Part shown: one piece after another, positions 54,471 to 62,772 of the stretch
Layout of the letters: the number at the start of each line of letters is the position of its first letter
Numbering within the stretch: position 1 is the first letter of the stretch
Assembly: GCF_020694005.1 (NCBI RefSeq)
Contig: NZ_CP073013.1
Coordinates: 3,296,578-3,360,577, forward strand
Reading direction: 5' to 3'
Source: Marinomonas profundi
Lineage (GTDB): Bacteria > Pseudomonadota > Gammaproteobacteria > Pseudomonadales > Marinomonadaceae
DNA: 64,000 nt
Made by a program: the position numbers and the translations under genes
The notes under the pieces: model-generated
The model's database searches: none
Seen by the model: the letters and a program-made list of their open reading frames with translations, nothing else
Told to the model about the DNA's origin: nothing

Positions 54471-55240
54471 GTGCGCCAATTATTGAGTTTAAGAATGTTA
54501 AAAAGTGCTTTGGTGAGACCGTCATCTTTAGCGACTTTAATTTCACAGTAGAAGAGAATGAAATTGTTTCTATCATCGGGCCAAGTGGCTCTGGTAAAAG
54601 TACGTTATTGCGTATTTTGATGACGTTAGAAGGCATTGATGGTGGCTACATTAATGTGGCAGGGGAGTCGCTTTGGCACATGCCTTGGCAGGGACAATAT
54701 GTGCCAGCTAACAATAAGCACCTGCATAAAATGCGTCATCATCTTGGTATGGTTTTCCAGCATTTCAACTTGTTCCCACATATGACAGTGAAGCGTAATA
54801 TCACTGAAGCACCCATGCGGGTTAAAGGTATTGCTCGTAAAGAAGCGGAAGAATTTGCTGAGAAATTATTAAAACTGGTTGGTTTGGCGGATAAAGCGGA
54901 TAGTTATCCGAATGATTTGTCTGGCGGTCAGAAACAGCGAGTAGGCATTGCGCGTGCTTTAGCGATGAAGCCTTCTATTTTGCTGTTGGATGAAATTACC
55001 TCGGCACTTGATCCTGAATTGGTTGACGAAGTATTGGATGTCATTCGCAATCTCGTGAAAGAAGAAAGCTTTACCATGTTATTGGTGACGCATGAAATGT
55101 ATTTTGCGCGTGAAATTAGTGATCGAGTTTGTTTTTTCGATAACGGCGCCATCGTGGAGGAAGGGAAGCCAGAGGTTATTTTTACTCAACCAAAAGAAGA
55201 ACGAACAAAAGCCTTTCTAAATGCTTATCTTGGTCAATAG
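54467..55240 (+). CDS. ehuA: ectoine/hydroxyectoine ABC transporter ATPase EhuA
   Basis: 257 residues. Walker [10 protein letters not shown] (~38-46), signature [15 protein letters not shown], Walker [14 protein letters not shown], switch His in TMLLVTHEM. Typical polar-amino-acid ABC ATPase. Last gene of the operon; no eut catabolic genes follow, unlike S. meliloti. Confidence 0.9.
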   Translation: MSAPIIEFKNVKKCFGETVIFSDFNFTVEENEIVSIIGPSGSGKSTLLRILMTLEGIDGGYINVAGESLWHMPWQGQYVPANNKHLHKMRHHLGMVFQHFNLFPHMTVKRNITEAPMRVKGIARKEAEEFAEKLLKLVGLADKADSYPNDLSGGQKQRVGIARALAMKPSILLLDEITSALDPELVDEVLDVIRNLVKEESFTMLLVTHEMYFAREISDRVCFFDNGAIVEEGKPEVIFTQPKEERTKAFLNAYLGQ

Positions 55241-55267
55241 TCGCTTAGACTTAAAAAATATACGAAT

Positions 55268-55292
55268 AAGGCGTCGATAAGACGCCTTTTTT
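55268..55292 (+). terminator. terminator of ehuBCDA
   Basis: AAGGCGTC (55268-55275), GATAA loop, GACGCCTT (55281-55288), then TTTT. Confidence 0.9.
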
Positions 55293-55357
55293 CTGGGCGT
55301 GACAAAATGCTTACTCTGCACCGATAATGGCCCAGTATTAAATGGAGTATTAGAAAG

Positions 55358-56071
55358 ATGTCGCCCTTGTATAGTGTTATTGTGTTGACCTTGTTTGCGG
55401 GATTGGCCATGCCAGTGGGTGCGTTGATCGCGCACTTTGAGAAAATTAGGCCCATTTGGTTAGAGAATGAACTAATGCATGGTGTCACCGCTTTTGGCGC
55501 TGGTGCATTGCTGTCAGCGATTGCTTTGGTGCTGGTGCCTGAAGGCATAGTGCATTTTTCTACTTGGTCTGCCGCTGTGCTGTTTTTGTCGGGTGGGATA
55601 GCGTTCATGTGGCTGGATATTTACCTATCCAAAAACCAAACCTCTGTGAGTCAGCTGGTGGCGATGCTGTCTGATTTTATTCCTGAATCCTTGGCCTTGG
55701 GCGCGGCATTTGCTTTGGGTAGCGTTGATGCTGTGTTGCTCGCAATGTTGATTGCCATGCAAAACTTACCGGAAGGGTTTAATGCTTTTCGAGAATTGAA
55801 AGCCTCTTCTCCTTATCATCCATGGAAAATCATTTTGTGGTTTTTAATATTGGCATTATGCGGCCCGGTGTCGGGTGTTGTGGCGTATCTTTGGTTGTCT
55901 GAATGGCCCTCTGTCGTGTCGGGAGTGATGTTGTTTGCTTCGGGGGGGATTTTATACGCGGTCTTTCAGGATATTGCTCCTCGCGTTGCTTTGGAAAAAC
56001 ATTGGGCGCCACCAATGGGGGCCGTAATGGGATTCTCGCTGGGATTGATTGGCTACATGCTGACCCAGTAG
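55358..56071 (+). CDS. ZIP-family metal transporter-like protein
   Basis: 237 residues, about seven to eight hydrophobic segments. The ZIP metal path is suggested by DFIPESLALGAAFALG (~105-120) and MQNLPEGFNAFREL (~140-153), which match the HNxPEG-type motif with Gln for His. It likely moves a divalent cation (Zn, Fe or Mn) inward or outward; direction and ion are not decided. GGAG upstream. Possibly monocistronic. Confidence 0.75.
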   Translation: MSPLYSVIVLTLFAGLAMPVGALIAHFEKIRPIWLENELMHGVTAFGAGALLSAIALVLVPEGIVHFSTWSAAVLFLSGGIAFMWLDIYLSKNQTSVSQLVAMLSDFIPESLALGAAFALGSVDAVLLAMLIAMQNLPEGFNAFRELKASSPYHPWKIILWFLILALCGPVSGVVAYLWLSEWPSVVSGVMLFASGGILYAVFQDIAPRVALEKHWAPPMGAVMGFSLGLIGYMLTQ

Positions 56072-56226
56072 TAAATACTGAGCGTTTTTTTATGATTTAA
56101 AGGGCTCTGATGATTAGAGGGCTCTTATAATCGGAGGGTTCTATAGCTATCTCGTGAAAAATGTATACAAAAATATATTTATTTGAAATATAGTTAGCAC
56201 TCTTTTACCTTTTTCAAGGAAGTAGA

Positions 56227-57402
56227 GTGGTGCTTAGAATTTTAAATGATATGAGTTTAAGTGCGCTGGTGGCAGGTTTTGTGGCCGTGCTCATTGGTTT
56301 TGCCAGTTCCGTTGCCATTGTATTCCAAGCGGCACAAGCCGCTGGTGCTGATTCTAATACGATAGTGTCTTGGATTATGGCGCTGGGTTTTGGGATGGGG
56401 GCGACCTGTTTTTTCCTTTCTCTGTGGTATCGATCACCTGTTATTACTGCTTGGTCGACGCCTGGTGCGGCATTGCTAGCAACCAGCTTGGGAACCATTA
56501 GTTATGCTGAGGCGATTGGTGTTTTTGTTTTCGCTGGCCTACTGACACTGCTTACTGGTGCCTCTGGTCTCTTTGATAAAGTCATGCGTTTAGTTCCTTT
56601 GCCGCTTGCTTGCGCTATGTTGGCTGGTGTGTTGTTTCAGTTCGGCCTCGCTATTTTTGATTCTATGATGAGTGATGTTTTCCTTGTCGGGGTGATGTCG
56701 CTGACGTATTTGGTCTGTAAGCGTTTTGTGCCGCGTTATTCTGTGCTATTTGTTTTGGTGGTGGGGGTGGCAATTGTACTAGTGCGGTCTGATGAATCTC
56801 TCATGTTGGACATTCCTTTTGACGTAGGGGGATTTGTTTGGGTTTGGCCTGAATGGAATCTTAGCGCTTTGATTGGCATTGGTGTGCCCTTGTATATTGT
56901 GACAATGACGTCACAGAATATCCCTGGTGTCGCGGTAATGCGCAGTAGTGGCTATCAAACACCAGTGTCGCCTTTGATTAGCTGGACCGGTTTTACTTCT
57001 ATTATCTTGGCGCCTTTGGGTGGTTTTGCTTTTAACTTGGCAGCTATTACGGCGGCGATTTGCTCCGGTGAAGAGTGCCATAAAGACCCTAAGCGGCGCT
57101 ATATTGCAGGGCTTGCAGCGGGTATTTTTTATGGCTTGGCTGGAGTGGCTGGGGCGTCGGTTGTGGCCTTATTTTCGATTTTTCCAGCGACCATGATTGC
57201 GGCCTTGGCGGGTATCGCATTGTTAGGAACCATAGGGATAAACTTAAAAAATGCCATGGTAGATGACTCAAATCGCGAGGCGGCTTTGGTGACATTTTTA
57301 GTCACGGTATCAGGAGTGTCATTTGGTGGTATCGCGTCTGCTTTTTGGGGGCTTTTATTTGGTGTTATTTGTCTTTTGCTCTCTAATATTAAACTGAAAT
57401 AA
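56227..57402 (+). CDS. BenE-family benzoate/proton symporter-like permease
   Basis: 391 residues, ~12 hydrophobic segments. BenE family features: VAGFVAVLIGFASSVAIVFQAAQAAGA (~14-40), SPVITAWSTPGAALLA, VTMTSQNIPGVAVMRSSGY, GGFAFNLAAITAAICSGEE. Family members import benzoate and similar aromatics. GTG at 56227 follows AAGGA by 6 nt; a second GTG three bases on and an ATG at 56251 are alternatives. A GntR regulator follows 12 bp after its stop. No benABC genes are near, so the substrate is open. Confidence 0.88.
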   Translation: MVLRILNDMSLSALVAGFVAVLIGFASSVAIVFQAAQAAGADSNTIVSWIMALGFGMGATCFFLSLWYRSPVITAWSTPGAALLATSLGTISYAEAIGVFVFAGLLTLLTGASGLFDKVMRLVPLPLACAMLAGVLFQFGLAIFDSMMSDVFLVGVMSLTYLVCKRFVPRYSVLFVLVVGVAIVLVRSDESLMLDIPFDVGGFVWVWPEWNLSALIGIGVPLYIVTMTSQNIPGVAVMRSSGYQTPVSPLISWTGFTSIILAPLGGFAFNLAAITAAICSGEECHKDPKRRYIAGLAAGIFYGLAGVAGASVVALFSIFPATMIAALAGIALLGTIGINLKNAMVDDSNREAALVTFLVTVSGVSFGGIASAFWGLLFGVICLLLSNIKLK

Positions 57403-57414
57403 GCAGGCCAGTTG

Positions 57415-58035
57415 ATGGATATTAGTCAAAGCATAAAAGAAGATATAGTAAAGAGTCTGTTACCACGGGGTGTTCCGCTGCGGCAAACCACTCTTTCTGT
57501 TCGTTATGGTGTCAGCCGAATCCCCATTAGGGATGCGTTGCGGTCGTTAAAAGCAGAAGGGTGGCTGGTTTCTCACGGTAAAGTTGGTGTGATGATTCCG
57601 GACTTAGATTGGAAAGAGGCGGAAGACCTTTGCCTTATGCGAGCTGAGTTGGAATGTTTGTTGTTCGGTATGGCGTTTAGCCGTATTCAAGCAGACGATA
57701 TCATCGAAGCAAGGCGTATTTTGTCTGAACTCGACCAAGAAAACGTAGCCTTGATCCATCGAGGAGAACTTAATTGGCGTTTTCATCAGGCTTTGTATCG
57801 GGCGGCTGATCGACCAACCCTGCAGCGAGTTGTGGAAGGGCTAAATAAACAGGCTGTGCGCTACTTAGGGTTTCAGTATGGCCCTTTAGGGTATCGGACG
57901 GAAAGTCAGAATCAGCATGAGGCGCTGCTGTTACTGATTGAAAAGAAAGATAAATGCGCGGCCCTTGTGTTATTGAGACAACACATTGAAGAGGCCGGGG
58001 CATTATTGGCCGACTATTTGAAAGCGAATGCCTGA
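57415..58035 (+). CDS. GntR-family regulator, FadR/FCD subfamily
   Basis: 206 residues. N-terminal winged HTH (LRQTTLSVRYGVSRIPIRDALRSLKAEGWL, ~20-55) and C-terminal all-helical FCD ligand domain with the metal ligand positions DLCLMRAELE, NWRFHQALY and QHEALL. It is 12 bp downstream of the BenE-type gene and so may be cotranscribed and control it, responding to an organic acid. The ATG at 57415 has AGG ~8 nt upstream; a TTG one codon earlier is the other option. No clear terminator before the convergent histidine kinase gene. Confidence 0.85.
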   Translation: MDISQSIKEDIVKSLLPRGVPLRQTTLSVRYGVSRIPIRDALRSLKAEGWLVSHGKVGVMIPDLDWKEAEDLCLMRAELECLLFGMAFSRIQADDIIEARRILSELDQENVALIHRGELNWRFHQALYRAADRPTLQRVVEGLNKQAVRYLGFQYGPLGYRTESQNQHEALLLLIEKKDKCAALVLLRQHIEEAGALLADYLKANA

Positions 58036-58101
58036 TAGTGAGGTTGAGTCTTTGTTCAATGCTTTAAACAATAATCCAGTAAATATTTTAATGGCTAGGT
58101 G

Positions 58102-58797
58102 TTAACTGTTTTCATGGGTAGATTGGGGTAGGTAAATGCTAAGGCATGCGCCACCTAGTAACACGGAAGTGCCTTTTTCGATGAAACCTTGTGTGTTATT
58201 GGCATTGTGAGCAATGGCTGATAACTCAGCAAAATACAGTCCTAAGCCGGTGTTGCCTTCAAGAAACTCTTCGGGCTGGTCATCTGTAAGCTTGAAGCCG
58301 TCGCCATCATCTTCTATTGCAATAACAAGGAGTGGAATTCCTTGTTGTGTGTTGATTTTTTTTGCGCTAATTATAATCTTCGATTTTGCAAAGCGTAGTG
58401 CATTATAAACCGCTGTGCTCACCACGGCCGTCATGAGGCGTTCGTCAAATGTGCCCATTAGATTGGGCTCGCAAGCGTATGTTAGTTCTAGGCTTTTTGC
58501 ATTGGCTGACGGTAATAAAGCAAAGACTTGATCATCTAGAAATTCATCAAGTAAAAAAGTATCGACATGTAGGTCGTAACCATCTGATGCGAGCTTATAG
58601 AGATAAAGGTATTCGACCCATTCATCATTCAGTTTTTTTAGGGACTCTTCAATAAGAACAATCTTTTTTTGGTTGGCGTGATCTTGACTGCCAATGGCAT
58701 CTTTGAGGCCTTGCAGTTGATATAATAGGGTGCCTACCTGATTTTTGCTTTCATGTATTGCGCTGGCCAGAATGGTGCTGATGTTTATTTTGTTCAT
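58102..58797 (-). CDS. soluble sensor histidine kinase
   Basis: 231 residues, no membrane segment. H-box AIHESKNQ with probable phospho-acceptor H15, N-box YNALRF (N132), G1 DDGDGF (~163-168), G2 GLGLYFA (184-190): a HisKA-like dimerisation region plus HATPase_c domain and no sensor domain. The ATG at 58797 has GGAGG 5 nt upstream and lies just inside the stop of the response-regulator gene (TAGAATG junction), showing coupling. It probably senses through partners or the regulator itself. Confidence 0.85.
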   Translation of the reverse strand: MNKINISTILASAIHESKNQVGTLLYQLQGLKDAIGSQDHANQKKIVLIEESLKKLNDEWVEYLYLYKLASDGYDLHVDTFLLDEFLDDQVFALLPSANAKSLELTYACEPNLMGTFDERLMTAVVSTAVYNALRFAKSKIIISAKKINTQQGIPLLVIAIEDDGDGFKLTDDQPEEFLEGNTGLGLYFAELSAIAHNANNTQGFIEKGTSVLLGGACLSIYLPQSTHENS

Positions 58798-58798
58798 T

Positions 58799-60010
58799 CT
58801 AGCCTCCAAAAGCTTTTGCATAAGTGGCATTTTGCTCTCTAGTTGGCGCCGTAGAGTGGCCAGATTTGGCTTCACTGAGCCATGCCTGAAATACTTGCTT
58901 AGCGGTTGATGTGTCGCTATCCGCTAAATAAACGTCTATTTCGTAGCTGTAGGTTTTGGCTTTGTTATTTTGGTCTTCAAAAAAGGATTGGTGTACTTTT
59001 TTAAGGGTGCTGTCAAAATTGTCTTTTTGACGCGTCAACAGAGCGCCGCTGTCTGAGATTCTAGCAAGCGATTCTAAATGTTTAAGATACACTTCTGCTG
59101 TGTTGTAACAAGAATATTTTGCCAAGAACACTGCGCGTCGGTAGGCCATTTCTGCGGTGATGTAATCCTTCAATGATAGGCTGATATCACCCAGTTGTAT
59201 TTGTCGTAGAATATTTTTGGGCGATTTGCCAATGGCTTCAATTAAGGTGGCTTGCGCGTCTTGTGTTTTTCCCTGAGTAACTTGTATTTTTGCAAGCCAG
59301 TCGTATGCACTCACAAAAAAACGATTGTCTAGCATCAGTTGGCGAAAATTTTGTTCTGCTTTTTCTAGCTCACCCATTAAAAAATAAGATTTGGCTTTAC
59401 CAAACAACGCCCAAGGCATTTTTCGACTTTTGAGCGTTTTATTAAAAAGTGAGAGTGCTTTTTGGTATTGTTGGGTTTCTAGAAGGCTTTCGCCGATGAT
59501 CCTTTCACATTTACCAGTAAGGGACGGATGTTTTTTCATGATTTTTTTTGCAGCAGAGATGGCGTCTTCATAGTTATTGGCATCAAGTGCAATATTGACG
59601 TCGTACAATTTTTCCTTTGTTTCCAATAATTTACTGAGTCGTCGTTGCAAGACTGCTTGTGAAAAAGGCTTTGTGATGTAGCCATCTGGCTGATACTCAA
59701 TCGCCCCCATAACCATTTCAATCGATGTTTCAGCGGTTACCATCAAATAGGTTGCGGTATTGGGAATCAGTTTAGCGTGCCTTATTTCTTCTAACAGCTG
59801 TTGCCCATCTTTGCCATTGCCAAGGTTGTAATCAGACAAAATGACATCAAAGGACTTATTTTTCAGAAGCTCAATGGCGGTTTCGGCTTTCATGGCAATG
59901 TCGATAGAGGTAAAACCAAAATCCGTTAGCATTTTTCGCTGCATGATTCGTGCCTCTGCCATATCTTCTATGAGTAGGGCTTTTTTCTGTGAAAAGTCTT
60001 GTTGTGCCAT
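58799..60010 (-). CDS. response regulator with TPR domain
   Basis: 403 residues. REC domain 1-~130: acidic pair E15/D16, phospho-acceptor D60 (VILSDYNLG), T92, K114 (YITKPF). Residues ~140-310 form tetratricopeptide-like helices (ERIIGESLLETQQYQKALSLFNKTL, FGKAKSYFLMGELEKAEQNF, LGDISLSLKDYITAEMAYRRA). No DNA-binding output domain, so output is likely protein-protein contact. Coupled to the downstream histidine kinase. Role unknown; similar REC-TPR proteins exist in Vibrio and Shewanella. Confidence 0.87.
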   Translation of the reverse strand: MAQQDFSQKKALLIEDMAEARIMQRKMLTDFGFTSIDIAMKAETAIELLKNKSFDVILSDYNLGNGKDGQQLLEEIRHAKLIPNTATYLMVTAETSIEMVMGAIEYQPDGYITKPFSQAVLQRRLSKLLETKEKLYDVNIALDANNYEDAISAAKKIMKKHPSLTGKCERIIGESLLETQQYQKALSLFNKTLKSRKMPWALFGKAKSYFLMGELEKAEQNFRQLMLDNRFFVSAYDWLAKIQVTQGKTQDAQATLIEAIGKSPKNILRQIQLGDISLSLKDYITAEMAYRRAVFLAKYSCYNTAEVYLKHLESLARISDSGALLTRQKDNFDSTLKKVHQSFFEDQNNKAKTYSYEIDVYLADSDTSTAKQVFQAWLSEAKSGHSTAPTREQNATYAKAFGG

Positions 60011-60036
60011 AGATTATTACATTCCATGTCTAGCCA

Positions 60037-60261
60037 TTATAAAAAGGATTTATTAGGGTCAATGATGAGGTCTTCTGAAAAGATTTCTTCCTCTTCTGAG
60101 GTCTGCTGGGGAATAGAATAGGATTCGCTCGCCCATGCTCCCAAGTCAATCAATTTGCATCTAGGACTACAAAAAGGTCGGTCTATATTCTCTGTAGACC
60201 ACGGGGTTTTTGTGTGGCAAGTGGGGCAGGCAACCAAGGTTGCAGCGTTATTATTTTGCAT
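60037..60261 (-). CDS. yacG: DNA gyrase inhibitor / zinc protein YacG
   Basis: 74 residues. Zinc-ribbon C12-X2-C15 and C31-X3-C35 (CPTC...CSPRC), then [14 protein letters not shown], the family core. E. coli YacG binds GyrB and inhibits gyrase. Located after coaE as in many gammaproteobacteria. Its likely ribosome binding site (AGAG) lies in a small upstream repeat. Confidence 0.93.
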   Translation of the reverse strand: MQNNNAATLVACPTCHTKTPWSTENIDRPFCSPRCKLIDLGAWASESYSIPQQTSEEEEIFSEDLIIDPNKSFL

Positions 60262-60327
60262 GATAATGGCTCTAAAATGATAGTGGCTCTAAAAAATGAT
60301 AGTGGCTCTAAAGTGATAGTGTCTCTA
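60262..60327 (-). repeat. short tandem repeat between coaE and yacG
   Basis: Four copies of a 17-19-bp word (on the + strand, GATAGTGGCTCTAAA with small changes) starting about 60260, 60277, 60296 and 60313. The rightmost copy encodes the last coaE codons and its stop, so the others look like local duplications of the gene end. Confidence 0.8.
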
Positions 60328-60916
60328 ATATTTTTTGGTGCAATTTAAAGACTTTAGCATTCATTTCGTCAATATTACCAGAATTTTCCAAGACGAGCTG
60401 GGCCCTCTTAATACGCTCCTTGTTGCTCAACTGTGTCGCGATGATTTTTTGAGCGCTTTCTTGAGTAATATGATCTCTATTCATGACCCTATTAAGCTGT
60501 GTACTAGTCGGAACATCAATGGCAACGACCAGTTGGCATAGTGTCTCTTGCTTCGTTTCGAATAACAATGGATGAACAAGTAGGCCATATTTTGAAGTGA
60601 TGGCGTTGAGTTGCGTTTTGATGGCTGCTCTGATCGCTGGGTGCGTCAACGCTTCTAGCCAAACTCTTTCCTTGGGGTCGTTAAAGATAATGTCACGAAG
60701 TGCTCGCCGGTTTAATGTGCCGTCTTGCAATAGTATGTCGTTACCATGGCGCTGGTGGATTTTTCTTAGGCAGTCAGTGCCTGGTTCAACGACAAGTCTA
60801 GCAACATCGTCAGCATCCACGCTTTGAATGCCTATGTCATTAAAGCACTTCGCAATGGTACTTTTGCCTGAGCCGATGCCACCAGCAATGCCAATTATAG
60901 GAGGAAGGTCTGTCAT
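60308..60916 (-). CDS. coaE: dephospho-CoA kinase
   Basis: 202 residues, last step of coenzyme A synthesis. P-loop GIGSGKST (13-20), DADDVAR (~36-42), HPLLFET in the CoA domain. Starts 3 nt after the pilD stop; part of the pilBCD-coaE-yacG run. Confidence 0.96.
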   Translation of the reverse strand: MTDLPPIIGIAGGIGSGKSTIAKCFNDIGIQSVDADDVARLVVEPGTDCLRKIHQRHGNDILLQDGTLNRRALRDIIFNDPKERVWLEALTHPAIRAAIKTQLNAITSKYGLLVHPLLFETKQETLCQLVVAIDVPTSTQLNRVMNRDHITQESAQKIIATQLSNKERIKRAQLVLENSGNIDEMNAKVFKLHQKILETLSL

Positions 60917-60919
60917 AGT

Positions 60920-61708
60920 TTACCAATAAAACATCATTATACTGGAAAAAATTAAGCAAGGGCCAAAGGCAATGTACCTAGAAAACCCTTTATTTAGGGC
61001 AATAGTGTATAAGATTCCGAGACTACTTGCACCGAGTAGTAGTGTTGGAATGCATTCTATTCCTAACCAGGCTCCAAGCCCTGCAAGAAGTTTTGCGTCG
61101 CCTAATCCTATGCCTTCTTTGCCTCTTATTTTTTGGTAAACAATAGCAACAATGAAGATAAGGCTGTAGCCAACTATCATGCCTAACACACTGCTTTCTA
61201 GGGTGTTTTTGTCCAAACTTAACAGCAGTCCACAAAGGACAATAATGCCATTGCACTCATCTGGAATTAAATGATGGGTAACGTCGATAGCGGCGGCTGT
61301 GAGTAAGCTGCTCATCAGTAATGTTAGTAAGGTGAGAGTGTAAATGTCTTCAGTCAGCCATAATAATGGAAAGCAACAGACTAAATGTAGGGCCTCAATG
61401 GCAGGATAACGATAGGATATGTTCTGTGTGCAATAGCGACATCTCCCCCGCAGTAGGGCAAAGCTCAGGATGGGCAGTAAGTCCTGCCAAGCTAGTCGAT
61501 GATTGCACTGCAAACAGTGAGAACAAGAGGCTTTCAGGTGATTTGGGAGTGTCTTATTGAATGGCAGAGACAGTAGCTTGTGTGCCTCTTTTTCCCAAAA
61601 ATACATCTGTTTTTCCGGCCACCGAACACTAAACGCAGCGGCGTAACTGCCTAGGCTTATCACGATTAAGGCATATAAAAGACACTCGTACATTGTTACC
61701 AGCATCAT
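60920..61708 (-). CDS. pilD: prepilin leader peptidase / N-methyltransferase PilD
   Basis: 262 residues, inner-membrane aspartic protease that cleaves and methylates type IV pre-pilins. Cytoplasmic zinc cysteines: C65-X2-C68 and C90-X2-C93 (plus C62). Catalytic aspartates in AAIDVTHHLIPDE (D142) and GLGDAKLLAGLGAWLG. The methyltransferase half is present. ATG at 61708 overlaps the pilC stop as ATGA; a longer frame upstream to 61783 is not needed. Confidence 0.9.
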   Translation of the reverse strand: MMLVTMYECLLYALIVISLGSYAAAFSVRWPEKQMYFWEKEAHKLLSLPFNKTLPNHLKASCSHCLQCNHRLAWQDLLPILSFALLRGRCRYCTQNISYRYPAIEALHLVCCFPLLWLTEDIYTLTLLTLLMSSLLTAAAIDVTHHLIPDECNGIIVLCGLLLSLDKNTLESSVLGMIVGYSLIFIVAIVYQKIRGKEGIGLGDAKLLAGLGAWLGIECIPTLLLGASSLGILYTIALNKGFSRYIAFGPCLIFSSIMMFYW

Positions 61709-62772
61709 GAAATATCCAGTAAAGGGGCGTACAAAGAAACGAGTGCCGAAGCCACAAAGCCACCAGCAATGAAAAGGCAACAAGCCGGTAGTAGTTTTTC
61801 TAGTAGAGAGAGATTTTTTTGCCAGCGCTTTTCGTGTGCCTGAGCCGCCAGACTAAGTGCTCTTGAGATGTCTCCGTCTTGCTCCGCCGAATGAAGTGCA
61901 ATAGCCGATTCATGTGGAAACCATCGAGGAGGAAAGCTTTTTGCGTAGCTACGCCCAAGCCGCAAGGTGTAATAGACAGTATAAATTTCGTGTTTGATGG
62001 GGTCGTGTCTAAAATATTCGGGCATATTTTTTAAAGCATGTTGTAACGTCAGGCCGCTTTTTCTGGTTGTGTTCAGCAAAGAAAATAACTTAGTGAGACG
62101 AAAGTTATGGCTGTATTTTTCTAACCAATGACAAGCATAGCCTCGGTACAAGCTGTGAATGATGATCAGTTGAATGCTGCTGCACAGCAGATATATCGCA
62201 GATAAGCTAATTATGTTGTCCCAGAAGTCTAAATCCGTTGATTTTGATTGGAATAGTTTGTTTGTTAGGGAAATGATTAACGCTATTTGAATGATGCTGA
62301 AAGGATAGGCTATGGCTTTTAGTAATCGTTGCGACCAATTAAGCAAGGCATCGAGTTGGAGTATGGCGATTTCTAAGCTTTTTTCAGCGCTTTCTCTGGT
62401 GCCATGGGCGTTAAGTAATTGGCAGTAAGGTGCGGCAGATGGCGTGCTTAGCTTGATTAAAATGTCGTTAAAAGCAGTGCCGTTTTCTAACTCTCCTAGC
62501 ATGGCTTTGCAGAGAGTGGCGATGTTGGAGTGTGTTGAGGATTGAGCTAGATGCGCCACTGTTTGATTCAACTGTAAGCCCGACTGTAATGCGCTTTGCA
62601 CCTCTGTATAAAACGTATGCAAGGCTTTGTAGTCCATCTTACGAGGACGCCAATCTACAATGGTAAATTGCCAGTATCCATTTTGAACATAGTGAAACAA
62701 GAGGGTATTTTCGGACGTGCTGTGGCGATGGTCGACTTTTCCATTTTTGTGCAGCACTTTATACCAAGGCAT
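61705..62772 (-). CDS. pilC: type IV pilus inner-membrane protein PilC-like (short)
   Basis: 355 residues; usual PilC is ~405. T2SS-F domains: the first (~65-150, FYTEVQSALQSGLQLNQTVAHLA) and second (~240-345, FSLLNTTRKSGLTLQHALKNM), with three hydrophobic segments. The N-terminal region is short and non-standard (MPWYKVLHKNG). ATG at 62772 has AAGGAAG upstream and overlaps the pilB stop by 14 bp. PilC is the platform on which PilB ATPase drives pilin assembly. Confidence 0.85.
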   Translation of the reverse strand: MPWYKVLHKNGKVDHRHSTSENTLLFHYVQNGYWQFTIVDWRPRKMDYKALHTFYTEVQSALQSGLQLNQTVAHLAQSSTHSNIATLCKAMLGELENGTAFNDILIKLSTPSAAPYCQLLNAHGTRESAEKSLEIAILQLDALLNWSQRLLKAIAYPFSIIQIALIISLTNKLFQSKSTDLDFWDNIISLSAIYLLCSSIQLIIIHSLYRGYACHWLEKYSHNFRLTKLFSLLNTTRKSGLTLQHALKNMPEYFRHDPIKHEIYTVYYTLRLGRSYAKSFPPRWFPHESAIALHSAEQDGDISRALSLAAQAHEKRWQKNLSLLEKLLPACCLFIAGGFVASALVSLYAPLLDIS

